Shown: positions 14,001 to 16,328 of the stretch, one piece after another
How positions within the stretch are numbered: position 1 is the first letter of the stretch
Layout: every line of letters begins with the position of its first letter
Assembly: GCA_009904025.1 (NCBI GenBank)
Contig: WYEE01000099.1
Coordinates: 1-16,328, forward strand
Reading direction: 5' to 3'
DNA length: 16,328 bases
Origin: Thermogladius sp.
Lineage (GTDB): Archaea; Thermoproteota; Thermoprotei_A; Sulfolobales; Desulfurococcaceae
The notes under the pieces: model-generated
The model's input: only the letters and a program-made list of their open reading frames with translations
The model's database searches: none
Told to the model about the DNA's origin: nothing
Translations under genes and position numbers: made by a program

Positions 14001-14979
14001 ACCGGTTGTACTAGACAACTCCAACGCCCTGAGGCTCGGCTTCTACAAGTCGTTCCTAACATACGACTCCTACACGCCGGTGGGCTTAGCGGATCCTGTG
14101 TACGGGAGGTACACGGAGAGCCTTGACTGGAGGCTGATACCAGTCTACGTGTCAGACCCCAGGGTAGCCGGCTTCCTAGTGCAAGCTAAGTGGTCTAGCG
14201 GACCGGCTACATCGCTGGAGCTGCTTGCCCAGCCTCCTGGAGGGCCCTTCCTGCCCACGGGAGACTTGAACTTGTTCTCAGCGTACAAGCTGACTGCTTC
14301 AATAGGCTACGTGTACAACCCGAACCCAAGCGACCAGTTGAACGGGTTGCTGAGAGTATACGTCCCCGTTAAATGGAGCACTTTATATGCCTACGCTACG
14401 GTACTAACACACTACAGGATTACTGCGACTCCATCATCCTACAGTGAGACAATACTCCCCATCCAGTACGCCTACCCGGGTGCCTTAACAGGGTTGTACA
14501 GGTTGCTGGTAGCCTACAACAGCTATAGCGGTAGCCTGACATACGACCCGGTGACGCTGGATATCACTGTGGTGAGGGCGTACCAGGTTGAGACACCTGT
14601 CTCAGGCGGGTTGAGCGTCACAGCATACTTCACAGCTCTATCACCCTCAGCTCCATTACTCAGCGCGAGCGCTTACGCTGTGACGGATGGGAGCATAGCC
14701 GGCGGCAGCTTAGTCAACATTACTCTAGGTGTTAGAGTCTTCCAGAACGGTTCCAGGAGCACGGTTCTCGCTGGGCAGGGATACTACCTAGGCCTAGTAT
14801 CCAACGGGATGCTGTACACTGCATCTTACTCCGTCTCATCGCCGAGCTACGTTGAGACAGTGCTAGTGCTACCCAACGTCGCATGGCATGCCACAGGCCT
14901 CTACTACTACAACACCACGAGCAACAGCTTAGTGGTGTTCAGCATCTCCTACAGTGCTGTCGTGACCACGGGCTTGTAG
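11047..14979 (+). CDS. Secreted subtilisin-like (S8) protease, STABLE/pyrolysin-like, 1310 aa
   Basis: Extracellular serine protease. Numbered from the ATG: a signal peptide (about 1-29, hydrophobic VIFLAIVVIPILAV), a propeptide of about 130 residues, then the S8 domain with Asp195 (VVDTGIDF), His441 (GHGTSVA), oxyanion Asn568 (FAAGNYGPG) and Ser667 (GGTSEATP). The 245 residues between Asp and His are a large insert, as in pyrolysin and tripeptidyl peptidase II, and include a calcium-loop motif DFNGDGIID (380-388). About 600 C-terminal residues are rich in Tyr, Ser and beta-strand patterns; I see no C-terminal membrane helix or anchor. Size and type fit the STABLE protease of Staphylothermus marinus, which binds the S-layer stalk protein tetrabrachion. 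The stalk protein itself is not in the window. An in-frame GTG at 11026 would add 7 residues. Confidence 0.92.
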   Translation: MNIRVKIVFPVIFLAIVVIPILAVMPAGQTMNLPPSRVTDVKSLLEVFNNNGFKIADAQEPGTQVLSNGAGQVYKPFLLVAYKPALSLVKDYAKIKYYIPLPNNVVLAYVVVSREGLVKLAGVPGVLSIMPSPSLEELFSDEARLQAMSREDKAPAQATSGGGYSTFSSLDILGVKKEWSTYGFKGKGVIVGVVDTGIDFTNPELGLDAVARDPSGTPLLVVNDEHIALTPITVVRDANGYLNTSGAIVPVFSTLYSGIYGYPYIYAVRVTVNWTAPPVSKSGVYKFGFLEWFFSDSLTGYYVRVRIPTLLVDADTPGVYNAVMFDLSTAFYSLSVTMRSLENSTLGTILWAPPSPAWLDYSFNDEQLFKLGVNDVVGRDFNGDGIIDFGVGAIAGAYIDSYGLANYTYSYPTFSFGQPGEYPGLDPKGNYVAVLTDWHGHGTSVATIIAARGRLNYTGYGGVYKLYGVAPEAKLSAGTGFFFGDLIPVEYWLGGWDWVYDPTYQALFPVPSGVRRADLISNSWGYINLAKWGHQGPGMDYLSAVFNQIVAVNLLMNHNVTLVFAAGNYGPGYTTISAPGADLLIIEVAASTNFEYFQLYGYPPGRSGNIIPFSSRGPNALGYPKPDVAAVGAFEWAGVRTIDGRGYGAIGYDEGAGGGLTLFGGTSEATPFTSGVLALGVQAYLAKYGWIPSPVDLKVLVKSSTNDLKYPVLEQGSGQVDAFKLVSTIMSNGFTAYLTQPIASAFAENYANVYGSYTSTIASMLADTALYAVVPAGSSANFTINVNGQGIVSARAVWYQMVREVTVYDGVYYFTTRLFTLPRIYFSDGDYVEFYIQFKNLSYTPPYYSQIPSSSGYMIRADVFDYYAGSLYRLTTDAKIATEDRLPVGNVSLNVKGDLVLRLRPNPSAPAPTPVAVRIVARVYKEAPTPFISLNLPYLFTYINGSGTITGRITIPPLQQPGVYEAKILLYTPGKTIVIPATILVPVVLDNSNALRLGFYKSFLTYDSYTPVGLADPVYGRYTESLDWRLIPVYVSDPRVAGFLVQAKWSSGPATSLELLAQPPGGPFLPTGDLNLFSAYKLTASIGYVYNPNPSDQLNGLLRVYVPVKWSTLYAYATVLTHYRITATPSSYSETILPIQYAYPGALTGLYRLLVAYNSYSGSLTYDPVTLDITVVRAYQVETPVSGGLSVTAYFTALSPSAPLLSASAYAVTDGSIAGGSLVNITLGVRVFQNGSRSTVLAGQGYYLGLVSNGMLYTASYSVSSPSYVETVLVLPNVAWHATGLYYYNTTSNSLVVFSISYSAVVTTGL

Positions 14980-14995
14980 ACTCCAACTTAACCTC

Positions 14996-15001
14996 TTTTT
15001 T
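14996..15001 (+). terminator. T-tract terminator after the protease
   Basis: Six T residues preceded by CCTC and followed by CCCC lie 17 bases after the protease stop. Oligo-T on the non-template strand is the normal archaeal intrinsic terminator. Confidence 0.5.
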
Positions 15002-15033
15002 CCCCGAACCATTATCCTCCTGGATGATAACCC

Positions 15034-15687
15034 TTGTTCGACTACAGCAGGGCTGTCAGGCTCCAGAGAGAGCTGTTTAAACAAGTCGCGGCTAGTCTGA
15101 GCAGCCCGCTTGTCGACGCCAGCAGGGTTGAATACATAGCCGGGGTAGACGCCTCCTACACGGGCGGCTACTCTATAGGCGTGGCGGTCCTGGTCGAAGC
15201 CGGTAGCCTCAGAGTCCTCGAGAAAACCCACGCCCTGGTCAAAGTCCACGTGCCGTACATACCAGGCTTACTCGCCTTCAGGGAGGCTCCCGGTATCATA
15301 GAGGCTTTGCTTAAACTAAGGTTGAAGCCGAGCCTGCTAATGGTCGATGGCCATGGTTTAACCCACCCAAGGGGCTTCGGCATAGCCTCCCATATAGGGC
15401 TGGTTCTAGGTGTACCCAGTATAGGGGTCGCGAAGAGCAGGCTCTACGGTGAGGTTAGAGTTGAAGGAGGCGTCAGGTACATCTACGCCCACGGCTTGAG
15501 GGCGGGGGCGATCCTCGAGCACCGTGGAGGCGAAGTATACGTCAGCGTAGGCTACGCTATAACACTAGATGAAGCACTGAAGATAGTGATGGCGACGCTC
15601 AGAGAGCACAAACTACCCGAGCCAATACACTTAGCAGACGCCTACTCCAAGGAGCTGAAGAGAGCGCTCAAAGATAAAGATGACTAG
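15034..15687 (+). CDS. nfi: Endonuclease V
   Basis: Cuts DNA (and in some organisms RNA) one base 3' to a deoxyinosine, the product of adenine deamination, which is frequent at high temperature. The 217 aa show Asp39 in AGVDASY, the wedge PYIP (74-77) with GLLAFRE including Glu84, Asp105 in VDGHGLTHPR with His111, and GFGIASHIGLVLGVPSIGVAKS after it. All metal ligands are present. Two common positions differ: FREAP for FREGP and DGHG for DGQG or DGNG. The start is TTG: a stop lies two codons upstream and no ATG or GTG is in frame nearby. It sits 54 bases after the protease and is separated from it by a T-tract, so it is probably transcribed alone. Confidence 0.94.
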   Translation: MFDYSRAVRLQRELFKQVAASLSSPLVDASRVEYIAGVDASYTGGYSIGVAVLVEAGSLRVLEKTHALVKVHVPYIPGLLAFREAPGIIEALLKLRLKPSLLMVDGHGLTHPRGFGIASHIGLVLGVPSIGVAKSRLYGEVRVEGGVRYIYAHGLRAGAILEHRGGEVYVSVGYAITLDEALKIVMATLREHKLPEPIHLADAYSKELKRALKDKDD

Positions 15688-15763
15688 ACTATAAAACAAC
15701 CGTAAACCGAACCTCTCTGCAAAACCGGGGAGAACGCGTACGCCACACCACCTCTAGAACTTA

Positions 15764-15772
15764 GGTTAAAAC
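15764..15772 (+). promoter_or_regulatory. tRNA-Arg TATA candidate
   Basis: GGTTAAAAC is centred about 29 bases before the tRNA 5' end, the right place for transcription starting just upstream of the mature end. Confidence 0.4.
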
Positions 15773-15797
15773 TAGGATAGAGGCATTAGTTAGAATA

Positions 15798-15872
15798 GGG
15801 CCCGTCGCCTAGCTTGGATAGGGCGCCGGCCTGCGGAGCCGGAGGACCCGGGTTCAAGTCCCGGCGGGCCCG
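15798..15872 (+). tRNA. tRNA-Arg (anticodon GCG)
   Basis: The cloverleaf is complete: acceptor GGGCCCG with CGGGCCC, D stem GCCT with GGGC, anticodon stem CCGGC with GCCGG around the loop CTGCGGA, a 5-nt variable loop AGGAC, and T stem CCGGG/CCCGG around TTCAAGT. The anticodon is GCG, which reads CGC and CGU (Arg). The discriminator base is G. No intron is present and the 3' CCA is not encoded (CCT follows). The stems are almost all G-C, as in hyperthermophiles. Confidence 0.96.
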
Positions 15873-15952
15873 CCTCCTTTAAATACCGGTGTAAAATTCT
15901 ACGGGGTTGCCCTCCAATTTAGGCTTCGGCAGATGAGACGTGAACCAACAGG

Positions 15953-16000
15953 GGTTACAATGTGAAGACATGCCCGGGATTTCTGGTACACATTGTAATT
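15953..16000. repeat. Long inverted repeat between tRNA-Arg and the MFS gene
   Basis: TTACAATGTG (15955-15964) and CACATTGTAA (15989-15998) are perfect reverse complements, extended by two G-U pairs as RNA to 12 bp. The 24-base loop contains the palindrome CCCGGG. Nothing else is seen in 15873-16008. It lies 3' of both flanking genes; neither strand shows a T tract after it. Confidence 0.6.
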
Positions 16001-16008
16001 GAAAACCG

Positions 16009-16328
16009 CTACTTATAGCTGTAAAGGGGGTTGGTTTCGCGGGGTTTTTTGATCCTTGCAATGCTGAAGGGTATCCCTAGAGCCATAACAACTGCTTGTA
16101 TGAGGAAGGAGTGTTTAATGGCGGAATCTAGTTCACTTAACTCGATGGCTGGGGGCTGTCGCGTATTCATGGATTCGTCCCATGCAATTAGCTGTGATGC
16201 TACTTCGTATGGGATATAACGTGTCATTGTGAGTATTGAGATGTTGAGGCTTAGTATGAAGCCTATATTAAAGGATAGTGTTCTTATTGATGAGGCTACA
16301 CCTCTTCTTTGCGGGGGAACTGAGGACA
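16009..16328 (-). CDS. MFS transporter, C-terminal fragment (partial)
   Basis: The frame is open from the right edge to a TAG, giving the last 106 codons of a larger gene. It shows a cytoplasmic loop PQRRGVASSIRT, a membrane helix (the LSFNIGFILSLNISILT stretch), an external loop of about 40 residues, and a final helix HSFLIQAVVMALGIPFSIA ending in the positive tail RIKKPRE. The loop RGxASS before an NxGF-containing helix is typical of the last part of major facilitator drug:proton antiporters (DHA2 type). The internal ATG at 16225 is not the start, because the frame and the membrane pattern continue upstream. Substrate unknown. Confidence 0.68.
   Translation of the reverse strand, partial: SSVPPQRRGVASSIRTLSFNIGFILSLNISILTMTRYIPYEVASQLIAWDESMNTRQPPAIELSELDSAIKHSFLIQAVVMALGIPFSIARIKKPRETNPLYSYK

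Noticed and set aside
15953..16010. Possible CRISPR repeat, because of the inverted repeat followed by AATTGAAAA.
   Set aside because: There is only one copy, with no regularly spaced repeats or spacers and no cas genes.
16031..16219. 62-codon plus-strand frame near the right edge.
   Set aside because: The opposite strand carries a membrane-protein pattern with MFS-like loop and helices that continues off the edge; the plus-strand frame is its shadow.

Overview
The window reads as chromosomal DNA of a hyperthermophilic crenarchaeon (Thermoproteota), most like the Desulfurococcaceae. Archaeal markers are RadA, an archaeal-type threonyl-tRNA synthetase with its D-aminoacyl-deacylase-like editing domain, XPB helicase, a TFIIB-type zinc-ribbon protein, a proteasome beta subunit of the crenarchaeal inactive type, an archaeal prepilin peptidase, and A/T-rich TATA elements placed about 26-30 bases before many starts. 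A very large subtilisin-like secreted protease resembles the stalk-associated protease known from Staphylothermus. TTG and GTG starts are common. I cannot name the species.

Layout. Bases 1-1906 (minus) hold an HTH-phosphoribosyltransferase regulator followed by an ABC exporter (ATPase, then the N-terminus of its permease, which overlaps by 4 bases and runs off the edge). A shared promoter with a clear inverted repeat separates them from a plus-strand pair: a cysteine-containing unknown protein abutting XPB helicase (1974-4109). Bases 4090-4839 (minus) carry a HIT hydrolase, a well-formed dual-guide C/D box sRNA filling the 54-base gap, and a small unknown protein whose end overlaps the end of xpb. 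A prepilin peptidase (plus) converges on radA (minus). Bases 6745-9354 (minus) form a thrS - ASCH protein - small zinc ribbon operon. The 206-base gap before the next gene contains a second, independently promoted C/D-like sRNA candidate and a GC-rich hairpin. A TFB-related protein (minus) and proteasome beta (plus) are divergent around a G-rich promoter region. Next come the 1310-residue protease, endonuclease V, tRNA-Arg(GCG), a long inverted repeat, and the C-terminal third or less of an MFS transporter entering from the right edge.

How it works together. Most of the window is informational or maintenance machinery: DNA repair (RadA, XPB, EndoV), translation (ThrRS, ASCH, tRNA-Arg, sRNAs), transcription (TFB-related protein) and protein turnover (proteasome beta). 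The cell-surface items are the protease, the prepilin peptidase and two transporters. There is no CRISPR array, insertion sequence or obvious mobile element. The least explained items are the XPB partner, the single-cyclin TFB-like protein, the regulator with an altered PRPP motif, the non-ATG zinc ribbon and the small RNAs.
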